A DNA stretch of 64,000 nucleotides from Hedera helix. Its lineage: Eukaryota; Streptophyta; Magnoliopsida; Apiales; Araliaceae. Made by a program: the position numbers and the translations under genes. Below, piece after piece: positions 12,267 through 25,000 of the stretch; position 1 is the first letter of the stretch, and every line of letters starts with the position of its first letter. The notes beneath the pieces were generated by a model. It searched no databases, had not been told where the DNA came from, and saw only the letters and a list, made by a program, of their open reading frames with translations. Where the stretch lies: the NCBI GenBank assembly GCA_947179155.2, contig OX359264.1:4212001-4276000 (forward strand), given 5' to 3'.

Positions 12267-14092
12267 TAAGACCCCGAATTTTATGAAATATAAAATTTAT
12301 TTTTTCTTCATATATATTTTCATGAAACAGTAAGTGGTTAAATTGATAAAGTTAAAAGTTAAGGATGTTATGTGTAAATTATATTATGTCGGACAATATT
12401 CTTTTGGTCGGGGAATATTCGTTCTGTCGGGGAATATTCGTACGACGGCGCCGTACGAACCAATCATTGGTGGACCCCACAAAGAATAATTGCGGATATA
12501 GAAAATGACATAAACAAATTTTAAAATGGTCAATGGTACTATTACTTTTAATTGTTAAAATATTCGGTGGTAAAAGAATAGTAATATACGGTATTACAAG
12601 TAACATACGGTATTGCACAGTAGCACACGGTATTGCACAGTAGCACACGACATTGCATAGTGTTTCATATTATTAAACTGATAAAGTGATTATCGTACAA
12701 TATTTGACTTTATTGTTACATGCACAATAATTCATGTTATTAAATTGATAATTGTCACAGTAGCATATGCACAGTAATTCACATTATTGAATCAATAATT
12801 GTCATGACATAGTAACGTAATCTTTCTTTTGCATACTTTCTGCATTATTGTTGTCTCTGTTATGGTGTTATTTAAACAGTTGTATTTCATTAATTAATTG
12901 ACTTGATATCTAACTCAAAAAGCCAACTACACTGTATTTATAACAATTAGTCATAATAATGAAAAGTGTGAATTATTGTTGAATAATTGAATTGATAAAG
13001 TTATTTGTTTATAATATAAAGTTAGGTGATATAAAATGAATGGTATAGATTAAAGATAATATAGAATTTAAAATGGATGGTGTAGATTAAAAGATGATCT
13101 TTAAATGAATGTTTTAGATTAAGGAAATCTTAAAAAGATGAAATGAATGGTATAGATTAAAGATAATATAGAATTTGAAATGGATGATGTAAATTAAAAG
13201 ATGATATTTAAATGAATGGTTTATCTTAAAAGATGAAATGAATGGTATGGATTAAACATTATCTTGAAATGAACGATTTGGATTAAATTAGGAAATCTTG
13301 GTTATAATAAGATTTTTGGCTATAAATAGAGACCTTAACTTAAGAATTTTTCATAAACTTCCTTACTTGTTCTTTCTTTCTCTCTCTAAATACTTCTTGT
13401 GAAAGTTTTATCTAAGTGTGCTTAAGTCATCTTGAGTATTTGTGAAGATTTATAAGTGTACGTGTACTGTTCAAGTTAATCAACCTCATTTAAATCAATA
13501 TCCAGTCACGTGTTAAGGTAAGAGATTATCATTATTTGATTCTCGAAAATAATATCGTTTCTTTCTCACTCATAAGATGTGCCATTTATTTCCATGTATT
13601 AATTTATGGGAAAAACCTTACGGCGCGGATTACCGCCTGTTGGTGAATCCTTTCGTATTCATTCCTTATTAATCTCTGAGAATAACCTTACTGCGCGGAT
13701 TACCGCCTGTTTGGTGAATGACTCTTCGTATTCAATTTTTATTAAATTGTGGGAATAACCTTACGGTGCAGATTACCGCCTGTTGGTGAATAACCTTTCA
13801 TATTCATTCCTTATTAATCTCTGAGAATAACCTGACTACGCGGATTACCGCATGTTTGGTGAATTACTCTTTGTATTCATTTCTTATTTGTCTCTTGTGG
13901 AAATAATTTGTCTACACGAATTATCACATGACACTTTTATTGCATATTCGTTTATAATATCATTTTCTTTCATATTCGTAAAGTGATATTATTTTCCTTT
14001 ATACTCATAAGAGATACCATCTTCTTCATCTTCCATTATTCAAACTTACTATGGTAAGGGATATTAATTTCCTTCACCTTTTGTTAATCAAA
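12265..14092 (+). repeat. 3' LTR of element A, first part
   Basis: Starts TGTAAGACCCCG and is collinear with 4425-6250. It stops at TCAAA (14088-14092), where solo LTR B is inserted, and resumes after the second TCAAA at 30928-30932. Four GCGGATTACC-containing repeat units lie at about 13608-13870. Confidence 0.92.
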
Positions 14093-16713
14093 TGTAAGAC
14101 CCCGAATTTTATGAAATATAAATTTTAATTTTTCTTCATATATTTTTCTGAAACAGTAAGTGGTTAAATCAATAAAGTTAAAAGTTAAGGATGTTATGTG
14201 CAAATTTTATTTTGTCGGACAATATTCGTTTTGTCGGGGAATATTCGTTCTGTCGGGGAATATTCCGGCCGAACGACGGCGCCGAAATAACTAATTATTG
14301 GTGGACCCCACAACGGAATATTTGTCGGATATAGAAAACGACAGAAATAACCTTTTTAAATAAAAATAGTCAACGGAACTGTTAAAATATCGGTGATAAA
14401 AGAATAGTAACATACCGTAAATTATGGTATTTTCTGTAGCACACGGTATTGCACAGTGTCTCATATTATTGGTCTGATAATTGACACCGTAACTGTTGCG
14501 CATCATTTCATCAATAATTGTCACTGCATAATATTTTATATTATAATTCAATAATTGTTGTTACACAGTATTTTGCATTATTGATTCAATAATTGTCATT
14601 ACACTGTATTTCATATCATTGGCTCAATAATTGTTACTGCACTGTTTTTAAAATTATTGAACCTAATAATTGTCACGGTTGCAAATATATTATAATTTAT
14701 ATTATTAAATTAATAATAATCTGTAACGTGTTTATTACATTATTGTTGAATTATTGTTGTAGCATTATTTTATTTTATATGTTGGACCCATATGAAGAAT
14801 AAATAAATAAATTTAAAAAAAAAATTAATTAATTAATTTTACTATTTGAAATAGTAACCATGTGGACCCTCTGTGGGGGCCACATGAATTATAAGCATGA
14901 AAATTGTGAGAAGTTGGTGAGACGGTTGTTGAACAAATGTTCAGCACTGGCATGCGCACCTACCGCACTGCTGCCACCTACCACACGCATAGTACCCTTA
15001 TTTCTCCTATAAATAGCTTGCTCAGCTAAATAGAAAAATCACACCTAAAACATAAAAATTTTCTATAAGAATTTTATGAGTTTTCTCTGATAATAGTAAG
15101 GCTATTTTGAGTGTTGAAAGCCAAAAAGAGTGCAAAAAATTTTCAAGTAAGTCTTTTATTAAAGAGTAGTAATTTTATAAATTCCTATTTTTCACGGTAT
15201 TCACAAATCTTCCTTTAGAAGACTCTTCTTTGAGAAGATTCATTTTTAAAAGCTTTCTTTGGAAGATTTATTTTGGAATATTATTTTAAAAATTATTTTA
15301 AAGTAGTTATATTATACTACAAAAATTATGTTAAATATATATAATTTTGATAGTTCATATTATACGAGTTATCATACACTTTGAAATTTATGTGTAGTAA
15401 TTACTAATTTTATTAAAAATATATATAGGTTGATCAACCTCATTTAAATCAATATCCAGCCACGTGTTAAGGTAAGGGGTATCATTCTTTTCATCACCAT
15501 AAATGGATATTATTTTCTTTCTTATTGGAAGGGATTATCATTCTTTGATTCTCGAAAATAATATCGTTTCTTTCTTGTGCCATTTATTTCCATGTATTAA
15601 ATTGTGGGAATAACCTTACGGCGCGGATTACCGCCTGTTGGTGAATAACCTTTTGTATTCATTCCTTATTAATCTTTGAGAATAACCTTACGGTGCGGAT
15701 TACCGCCTGTTTGGTGAATAACTCTTCGTATTCAAATTGATGGGAAAAACCTTACGGTGCGGATTACCGCATGTTTGGTGAATAACTCTTCGTATTCAAA
15801 TTGATGGGAATAACCTTACGGCGCGGATTACCGCCTGTTGGTGAATAACCCTTTTTATTTGTCTCGTGTGAAAATAATTTGTCTACACGAATTATCACAT
15901 GACACTTTTATTCCATATTCGTAAGTGATATCATTTTCCTTTATACTCATAAGGGATACCATCTTTTTCATCTTCCATTATTCAAACTTACTATGGTAAG
16001 GGATATTAATTTCCTTCACCTTTTGTTAATCAAACCTGCTACGATAAGGGATATTATTTTCTTTCATACTCTTAAATCAAAACTTATTATGGAACTATTG
16101 CTTCTATAATTCCTGAAAATATTATATGTTCCATAATAGTTGAACTTCATTATTTCAACTGAACCTTCCTATTTTTTAAACCTTTCTATTGAACTGTAAC
16201 CGTTATTCTGAACTGTGGATCTTAAATATCATTTTTAAAGTTCACTCCACATCATGTTGACAATTTGGACATTATTTGAATCTGCACAAAGTAAACTTCC
16301 GATACTTATTGTTTATCTTGTTTCTTCTGTTCATCATTCGTATCACTGTTATTAATCTTCAAGAATCAATTTGTTGTGAATATCTGTGGCCGGGGGCACA
16401 GATGTGATATAATTGTTGAACAGATGATAGGTTAAATGCGATATACTAGGTTAAAGGCGATACATCTGTTCGATGTCTTTTATGACACGTGGTGAATGTT
16501 CTCTTTGGCCCGTAGTGCAAAGATGAACTGTTGGTTGGTATGATTATGCTCAAAGACTGAATCTGGTATAATCATGACCGTTGGTGTTATATTAAATGTC
16601 TTTGGCCCGTAGTGCAAAGATGAACTGTTGATCTGCATGATTATGACCAGGAGCTGTGAAGTTGTATTATCTTGACTAATGGTATTTCAGATGATAAAAG
16701 TTGATGATATTTT
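14093..16713 (+). mobile_element. Gypsy solo LTR B, first part
   Basis: Begins TGTAAGACCCC directly after the TCAAA duplication. It is interrupted at ATTTT (16709-16713) by element C and resumes at 30441-30927, about 3108 bp in total. Its left half, including the TATA box near 15008 and the stretch up to about 15180, resembles the array LTRs at 55854-64000. Its right half, with four GCGGATTACCGCC units at about 15605-15860, resembles the LTRs of A and D. It is therefore a mosaic or ancestral subfamily form. No internal region is attached. Confidence 0.9.
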
Positions 16714-16959
16714 TGTTAGTTCCCAGAGGCGCACAAATGATCTAGAAGGGGGGGGGTTGAATAGATCTTATTAAAAACTTTTTCTTTTAATATTAATTTC
16801 AAAGATTTAATAGCAATTAACAAACTTAATTAAGATTTGTTTGCACAGCGAATATTAGTTTGAAAACACCCCTTAAAGATTTGTAAAACTTCTCCGTTAA
16901 GTTTAAGATCATTTTGAAGAAAGTCACTTGTTAAGTAAACTAATTCACAGTCATATGTA

Positions 16960-17013
<54 letters not shown>

Positions 17014-19228
17014 AGACAGAATGTAAATGACTGAATGTAAATGACACCAGAGAGTTTTAAGTTGTTCGGAGACTGAATAACTCCTACTCCAATCTTCTAC
17101 TACAACGAGTAGGAAATCCACTAAGGATGGTTCATACGGAACCCTTCAAGCTCATTAGCCTGGAAACTCTGGTTCACTAAGAACCCTTCAAACCCAGCCG
17201 GTTTGGTTAGTTTAGTCACAAAGACAAGGACATTACTGCCCTCTTCAAGTCCAGCAGACTTGGCTCCTTTAGTCACTATGACAAGGACAACTGCCCTCTT
17301 CAAGTCCAACAGACTTGGCTCCCTGATCATTTGAAAGAGGTTGGAGTTGCTACTGAGTTGTACTTTAAGTCCTATTGTCTTTAAACACTCAGTAGCAGGA
17401 TGTGATCATTCCTGGGATAATATTGAGTTCGACAATGATGCTTGACTTCTTTATATGCTCAATATCATCTTGTGATCACCCATTGTGCTGCTAGGCTTTT
17501 GTACTTCAGCTCCTTTGGTACTTGATAACTTCTCGAGATGAACTCCTGAGATGACTGTGATGCTCCTTTCTTTTGGTACTCAGTTGTTCCTTCTTATCAT
17601 AGACAGATTATAGCTTCTCGAGATGGGCTTCTGAGATGACTGTGATGCTCCTTCCTTTTGGTACTCAGTTGTTACCATGTATGTATCAAGTTGGCGTTTA
17701 AGCTTCTCTCTTTCATGTGCCTAGCAGCTCTGAACACTTCTCTTGTAATAGAGTTATACATCTCTATGTCTCTCTTAATTCAGTGTTAGTGTTCTGATGG
17801 ATCGTAGAGTTCTTTAGCATAACCATTCTCTGTTTTACTCTACGATCGGTTGTTGTCTACCATCATCTCTCTCGTGTATATTTTTCAACAATCGCAACAA
17901 CCACTCCCTTTTCTGTTTGTTATGTATGCCTTTATATCTCTGAGCATATTTTACCGTTGAGATAAATCCCGTTGGTTTCCTTTGGCTTTGTGCAGATCTT
18001 AAATATCTTCGATGTTTGACTTTCTTGCCACTTGTGTCAGTGCTTTTTCCTTTTCTGACATGTTCTGATATATTGACCTGTAGCTCAACTTTCTCTGACT
18101 TTATAGCCGTTACACTCCCAGAGTTGTTCAGCAAGGAGTATTATTTCCTTTGTTAATCAATCTTCTGATTTATCAATAAATACCTTCCTTGACTTTTAGA
18201 ACCAACTGTTCTGATGCATTCAGAGATGTCCCATTGGTCTGACTTTATTCACCATTTTCCTGAGCAGTGGGTCCTGACTTATAGTCGTTTAGGCACAACG
18301 TCTACTACAACTCTGACATGCATCTGTATCTCAACAACATCTAATATTTCCTTAATCTGGGCGAGGAGTATTCCCTTTTCTCTTGCACCATATAGCCGTT
18401 TTGTTAGTCTACTTGCCTTGACCTGCTTAATGAATTCGTTGAGTGATAGACTGTCTACTTTGTTTCTGCGAATTCAGCTTCATGAATGTTACTTGAGGTA
18501 TGTCAAGTGAAACGTTGAGTTAGAACGATCTTTTCTCTAACTCTGCGACCTTGTTGCTCTGGTCAGATCGTAGAGTTTGTGCTTGCAATGCTTTGCTTTG
18601 ATTTCGTTCTACGATCTTGTAGGTTTGATCAAATCGTAGAGTTAGTTAACTGTAGTGCTTCTTAGTGGAATCGTTGAGTTGCAGTCTGTGTTGCTTCATC
18701 CTTTAATTCTACTCAACGATTGTTCCATGTGTATAGCAATCTTCTGTTATTGCCTTGTCATTTTGTTCCACTCTATGATCTCTTCTATCAGCATACACTC
18801 CAATCCTTGTAAGCTTGCTCAACAATTTTACTCTACGATTTTGCTAGAGAGTGTGTATCGTAGAGTACATTTCTTCTCTGGTTCAGCGTTATCTGCAGGC
18901 TAGCTTGGCTGTCTGTTCGACGATCGTAGAGTTCAGCTCTACGATTTGTATTTGAACAGTTCTTTAACTTTACTCGTATATCCTGTAGACTTCTTGCATA
19001 TCTGTCTCTCTTTGATGATCGTAGAGTTATCCTGGTAAGGAGTCGTAGAGTTAACTCTACGATTTATACAAAATCGTTGAGTCTTCTTTGAAAGAAATCG
19101 CAGTGTCCGTTCTACGATCGTATAGACTAATCAACCTAACAGATTTGATCTTTTATAACCAAGTCCTTTCTTACATTATTACATCATTACATATTGAAAG
19201 GACTTTTACAGACTTTGACATACACAAA
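16714..19228 (+). mobile_element. Copia-like solo LTR C, first part
   Basis: Starts TGTTAGTTCCCAGAGG, followed by a G run and TTGAATAG. It continues after element D at 29768-30435, ends CATTCAACA, and is flanked by ATTTT at 16709-16713 and 30436-30440. The reunited length is 3183 bp. The first hundred bases do not recur near the end, so it reads as one long solo LTR. It contains an (AT)n run at 16963-17017 and many palindromic CTCTACG/CGTAGAG motifs at 17800-19120. A 99-codon antisense ORF (17835-18134) resembles nothing recognised. The copia or Sirevirus-like assignment is inference from the LTR start, length and palindromes. Confidence 0.75.
17800..19120. repeat. Cluster of CGTAGAG / CTCTACG motifs with perfect palindromes
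   Basis: At least a dozen copies of (A/G)TCGTAGAGT or its reverse complement lie here. Two are arranged as palindromes: around 18923-18947 (CGTAGAGTT...CTCTACG) and around 19043-19062 (CGTAGAGTTAACTCTACG). A few copies carry one substitution (TCGTTGAGT). They are confined to this LTR family. Confidence 0.7.
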
Positions 19229-22074
19229 TGTGACGCCCCCAAATCTGGGCCCACACAGCCCAAACTTGAGTCGTCAAAATACTACAACAAAATTATTACA
19301 ACAAAGCACAACGTACAACAATACAGTGTATAATAATACACAACTAAGTCTTCACTATTATTGCCACACTATTTTACAAAACGTGAAGACTATGATAACT
19401 ATTCTTCGGACCCTCACTCCATTCCCCGGCTAGACCCTGTTATGTTTTCATCTCCTGTTGAAAAACAATGGAACAAAAGAAAGGGTGAGCTCAAATAGCC
19501 CAGTAAGAAATATCATGACTAAGATAATGACGAATAAATTATCATTAGTCTTCAACAGTTGAGTTCTTGATAGAATACAATAGACTACAAGGTTTATATC
19601 AAAAACTGCAGTTAAATTCTTAAACAACGTTCAGATCAATAATAGCAGCGGAATGAGTAATCTATTAGAAGAATAATGCAGACTATAATGTCCACTCGGT
19701 TCTCTTTTTAGGAAAAACATCATCAACTTTTATCATCTGAAATATCATTAGTCAAGATAATACAAATTCACAGTTCCTGATCATAATCATGCACATCAAC
19801 AGTTCATCTTTGTACTACGGGCCAAAGATATTCAATATAGCACCAACGGTCATGATTATACCAGATTCAGCCTTTGGTCATAATCATACCAAACAACAGT
19901 TCATCTTTGCACTACGGGTCAAAGAGAACATTCACCACGTGCCATAAAAGACACCGAACAGATGTATCGCCTTTAACCTATTATATCGCCTTTAACCTAT
20001 CATCTGTTCAACAAATATATCACATCTGTGCCCCAGGCCTCAGATATTCACAACAGCTTGATTTTTGGATGATTAGAATGATATAAATGATGAACAGAAG
20101 AAATAGGATAACAATAAGTATCGGAAGTTTACTTTGTACAGATTCAAATAATGTCCAAATTGTCAACATGATGTGGAGTGAAATTTAAAAATGATATTCA
20201 AGATCCACAGTTCAGAATAACGGTTACAATTCAATAGAAAGGTTCACGTAAATAGGAAGGTTCAGTTGAAATAATGAAGTTCAACTATTATGGAACATAT
20301 AATATTTTCAGGAATTATAGAAGCAATAGTTCCATAATAAATTTCGATTTAGGAGTATGAAAGAAAATAATATCCCTTACCGTAGCAGGTTTGATTAACA
20401 AAAGGTGAAGGAAATTAATACAAAGGGTTATTCACCAACAGGCGGCAATCCGCTCCGTAAGGTTATTCCCACAATTTAATAGAATTTGAGTACAAAGAGT
20501 TATTCACCAAACAGGCGGCAATCCGCTCCGTAAGGTTATTCCCACAATTTAATAGAATTTGAGTACAAAGAGTTATTCACCAAACAGGCGGCAATCCGCT
20601 CCGTAAGGTTATTCTCAGAGATTAATAATGAATGAATACGAAAGGTTATTCACCAACAGGCGGCAATCCGCTCCGTAAGGTTATTCCCACAATTTAATAC
20701 ATGGAAATAAAAGGCACGTCTTATGAGTAAGGAAGAAACAATATTATTATCGATAATCAAATAATGATAATCCCTTACCATAGTATGTTTGAATAATGGA
20801 AGATGAAAAAGATGGTATCCCTTACCGTAACACGTGACTGGATATTGATTTAAATGAGGTTGATTAACTTGAACAGTACACGTATACTTATAGATCTTCA
20901 CAAATACTCAAGATGACTTAAGCACACTTAGAGAGAACTTTCACAAGAAGTATTTAGAGAGAGAAAGAAAGAACAAGTAAGGAAGTTTATGAAAAATCCT
21001 TAAGTTAATGCTTCTATTTATAGCCAAAAATCTTATCATTCATTTAATCTAAACCATTCATTTAAAGATCACCTTTTAATCTACACCATCCATTTCAAAT
21101 ATTATATTATCTTTAATCTACACCATTCATTTCATATCACCTAATAATCACCTAACTTTATATTATAAACAAATCAATTTAATTATTCAACAATAATTCA
21201 CACTTTAATCTACACCATTCATTTCATATCACCTAATAATCACCTAACTTTATATTATAAACAAATAACTTTATCAATTCAATTATTATGACTAATTGTT
21301 ATAAATACAGTATAGTTAGCTCTTAGATATCAAGTCAATAAATTAATGAAATACAACTGTTTAAATAACATCATAATAGAGATAACAATAATGTAAAATA
21401 AAGCATACGTTACTGTGTAATGACAATTATTGATTCAATAATGTGAATTACTGTGCATATGTTACTGTGACAATTATTAGGTTCAATAATTTTAAAAACA
21501 GTGCAACAACAATTATTGACTCAATGATATAAAATACAGTGTAATGACAATTATTAAATCAATAATGCAAAATACTGTGTAACAACAATTATTGAATTGA
21601 TAATATAAAATATTATGCAGTGACAATTATCGATGAAATGATGCGTAACAGTTACGGTGTCAATTATCAGACCAATAATATGAGACACTATGCAATACCG
21701 TGTGTTACTGTAGAGTACCGTGTGCTACAGAAAATACCATAAACTACCGTATGCTACTATTCTTTTATCACCGGTATTTTAACAGTTCCGTTGACTATTT
21801 TTATTTAAAAAGGTTACTTCTGTCGTTTTCTATATCCGACAAATATTCCGTTGTGGGGTCCACCAATAATTTATTATTTCGGCGCCGTCGTACGGCACGA
21901 ATATTCCCCGACCAAACGAATATTCCCCGACAAAGCGAATATTGTCCGACAAAATAAAATTTGCACATAACATCCTTAACTTTCAATTTTGTTAATTTAA
22001 CCACTTACTGTTTCAAAAAAAATATATATGAAGAAAAATTAAATTTTGTATTTCATAAAATTTGGGGTCTTACA
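19229..22074 (-). repeat. 3' LTR of element D
   Basis: 2846 bp; on the plus strand it begins TGTGACGCCCCC and ends GGTCTTACA. It contains four tandem units with GGCGGCAATCCGC (20425-20690), the reverse-complement form of the repeats in elements A and B. Confidence 0.94.
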
Positions 22075-25000
22075 ACCTCCCCTCCTTATGAAATTTCGTC
22101 CCCGAAATTGACGTACCTGACATATCGAAGAGGTAAGGATACTTAGATTTCATCTCAGATTCTAGCTCCCAGGTCATTTCCTCAGTATCTTGGTTTCTCC
22201 ATAAAACCTTAACTTGAGGTATAACCTTTGAGCGTAGGATCTGCTCCTTCTTATCCAGGATCTTAACAGGTACCTCCTCGTATGTTAAATCCTCTGCTAT
22301 AACGTCTGGTTCTAACTCAATGACGTGGTTTGGGTCCTTCACATATTTACGTAACATAGATATGTGAAAAACGTTATGGATGCGAGACATACTTGGTGGT
22401 AGGGCTAGTCTGTAGGCTACGGTTCCTATTCGATCGAGGATTTCAAATGGGCCAATAAATCGAGGGTTGAGCTTTCCTCTCTTTCCGAATCTCGTAACCC
22501 CTTTCCATGGAGAAACACGTAAGAATACATGATCTCCGACGTTGAAACTTTCGTCTCTCCGATGAAGATCAGCATAACTCTTTTGTCGTTCTTGTGCGGT
22601 CTGTATTCGTTGTCGGATCATTTGGATCTTTTCGGTCGTCAAGCGTACCAACTCGGGTCACAACAATTTTGCTTCTCCTACCTCATTCCAACATATTGGA
22701 GAGCGACACTTCCTTCCATACAAAGCCTCGAATGGAGCCATGCCTATGCTTGCTTGGTAACTGTTGTTGTAAGAAAATTCCACCAATGGCAAGTACTTAT
22801 CCCAACTTCCTTTGAAGTCTAATACACAAAGTCTCAAAAGATCTTCGAGGGTCTGGATCGTCCTTTCCGATTGTCCGTCCGTTTGAGGATGGTATGCAGA
22901 ACTAAAACGTAGTTCAGTGCCCATAGCTTTTTGTAGACTGATCCAAAAGCGTGAAGTGAATCTAGGATCTCGATCAGAAACTATGGAAACTGGCATGCCA
23001 TGCAATCTCACGATCTCATTTATGTACATACCGGCAAGACGTTCAAGTGAAAAGTTTTCTCGTATAGGCAAGAAATGAGCAGATTTGGTCAATCTATCTA
23101 CGATCACCCAAATTGCATCTAAGCCTTGAGAAACTTTTGGAAGACCCGTCACGAAGTCCATATTGATGTGTTCCCACTTCCATTCGGGAACTTCAAGTGA
23201 TTGTAATGGACCTTTAGGAACTTGATGCTCTGCCTTGACACGTTGACAAGTTAGGCACCTTGAGATAAACTCCGCAATCTCTCTTTTCATATTGTTCGAC
23301 CAAAATGTATGTCGAAGATCTCGATACATCTTGGTACCTCCTGGGTGGATTGCAAACGGCGTGTTGTGTGCCTCCATCATGATTTTATGCTTTAATTCAG
23401 GATCGTTAGGAACACAGAGTCGAGAGTTGACTCGAAGTATTCCTTTCTCGTCGATTCTTGCTTCAGGAATGGCACCTTCTTGTACTTTCTTTATCATGTT
23501 TATCAGTTCCGGATCGGTAGCTTGAGCAGCTTTAATTTTATCGATTAAAGTTGGTTCTACTCGCACGTGAGCAATCTTCGAGCGGGTCCCTGGTGTCTTT
23601 AGCTCTATCTCCATCTTTTGCAAGTCGTACAAAATACACTTTTGTGTTGTCAGCAGTGCACTTGTACTTGCATAAGATTTTCTGCTCAAAGCGTCAGCTA
23701 CAACGTTCGTCTTTCCCGGGTGATACTGGATTGTGTGGTCATAATCCTTTAACAGCTCAAGCCAACGTCGTTGTCGCATGTTGAGTTCCTTCTGGGTGAA
23801 GAAATACTTGAGACTTTTATGATCCGTATAGATATCCACTTTTTCTCCGTACAAGTAGTGTCTCCAGATCTTCAACGCGAAAACGACTGCTGCCAACTCT
23901 AGATCATGAGTAGGATAATTTTTCTCATAATCTTTGAGTTGTCGAGAGGCGTAGGCTATAACATTTCCATGTTGCATAAGGACACAGCCTAGACCTTTGC
24001 CAGAAGCATCGCTGTAGATAACAAATTCTCCTGATCCTGATGGTATGGTCAGAACAGGAGCTGAAACCAGTCTCTTCTTGAGTTCTTGGAAACTTTTCTC
24101 GCATTCCTCGCTCCATATGAATTTTGTGCTTTTCCGAGTAAGCTGCGTTAATGGAGTGGCGATTCGAGAAAATCCTTCTACGAATCTCCGATAATAACCA
24201 GCTAGACCCAGAAAACTTCGGACTTCGGTTACTGTTTTGGGTTGTTCCCAATTTAGTACCGTTTCAATCTTCGCAGGATCGACTGATATTCCTTGACTAG
24301 AAATCACATGCCCAAGAAACGCGACCTCCTCAAGCCAGAACTCACATTTCTTCAACTTGGCATATAATTTGTTTTCACGGAGCTTTTGTAGTATCAATCT
24401 CAGGTGTTGTTCATGATCCTCGCGACTCTTGGAGTATATGAGGATGTCATCAATAAAGACAACCACAAAATGATCCAAATGTTCCTTGAATATCCGGTTC
24501 ATCATGTCCATGAAAGCTGCAGGAGCATTAGTTAGTCCAAAAGGCATGACTAAGAACTCATAATGCCCATAACGAGTTCTGAAAGCAGTCTTTGGAATGT
24601 CCTCAGCTTTAACCTTTAACTGATGATATCCAGAACGGAGATCAATCTTTGAGAAATGTTGAGCGCCTTGCAATTGATCAAACATGTCATCAATCCGAGG
24701 TAACGGGTACCTGTTCTTGATGGTGACATGGTTCAATTCTCGGTAGTCAATGCACAATCTCATACTCCCGTCTTTCTTCTTCACAAATAGAACAGGAGCA
24801 CCCCAAGGTGATGCACTCGGACGAATGAAACCGGTATCCAACAATTCCTGTAGTTGGACTTTTAACTCTTGAAGTTCAATGGGAGCCATTCGGTAGGGAG
24901 CTTTGGAAATGGGCTTGGTACCGGGTTCAAGATCAATATAAAAATCAATTTCACGGTTTGGGGGTAAGCCAGGAAGTTCTTCAGGAAAAACGTCAGGAAA

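Noticed and set aside
17835..18134. 99-codon minus-strand ORF in the copia-like LTR
   Set aside because: No recognisable domain; it lies in LTR sequence rich in palindromic motifs, and the other LTR copy (1-194) is incomplete there, so conservation cannot be checked.
19194..19433. Repeated ORFs of about 70-85 codons starting MTPPNLGPHSPNLSR at several LTR ends
   Set aside because: They are antisense reads of the conserved LTR terminus, present because the LTRs are copies of each other. No start context or independent conservation supports coding.
20425..20690. Regularly spaced repeats that might suggest a CRISPR array
   Set aside because: The units are LTR-internal tandem repeats found in all family LTRs, without unique spacers, in a plant genome.
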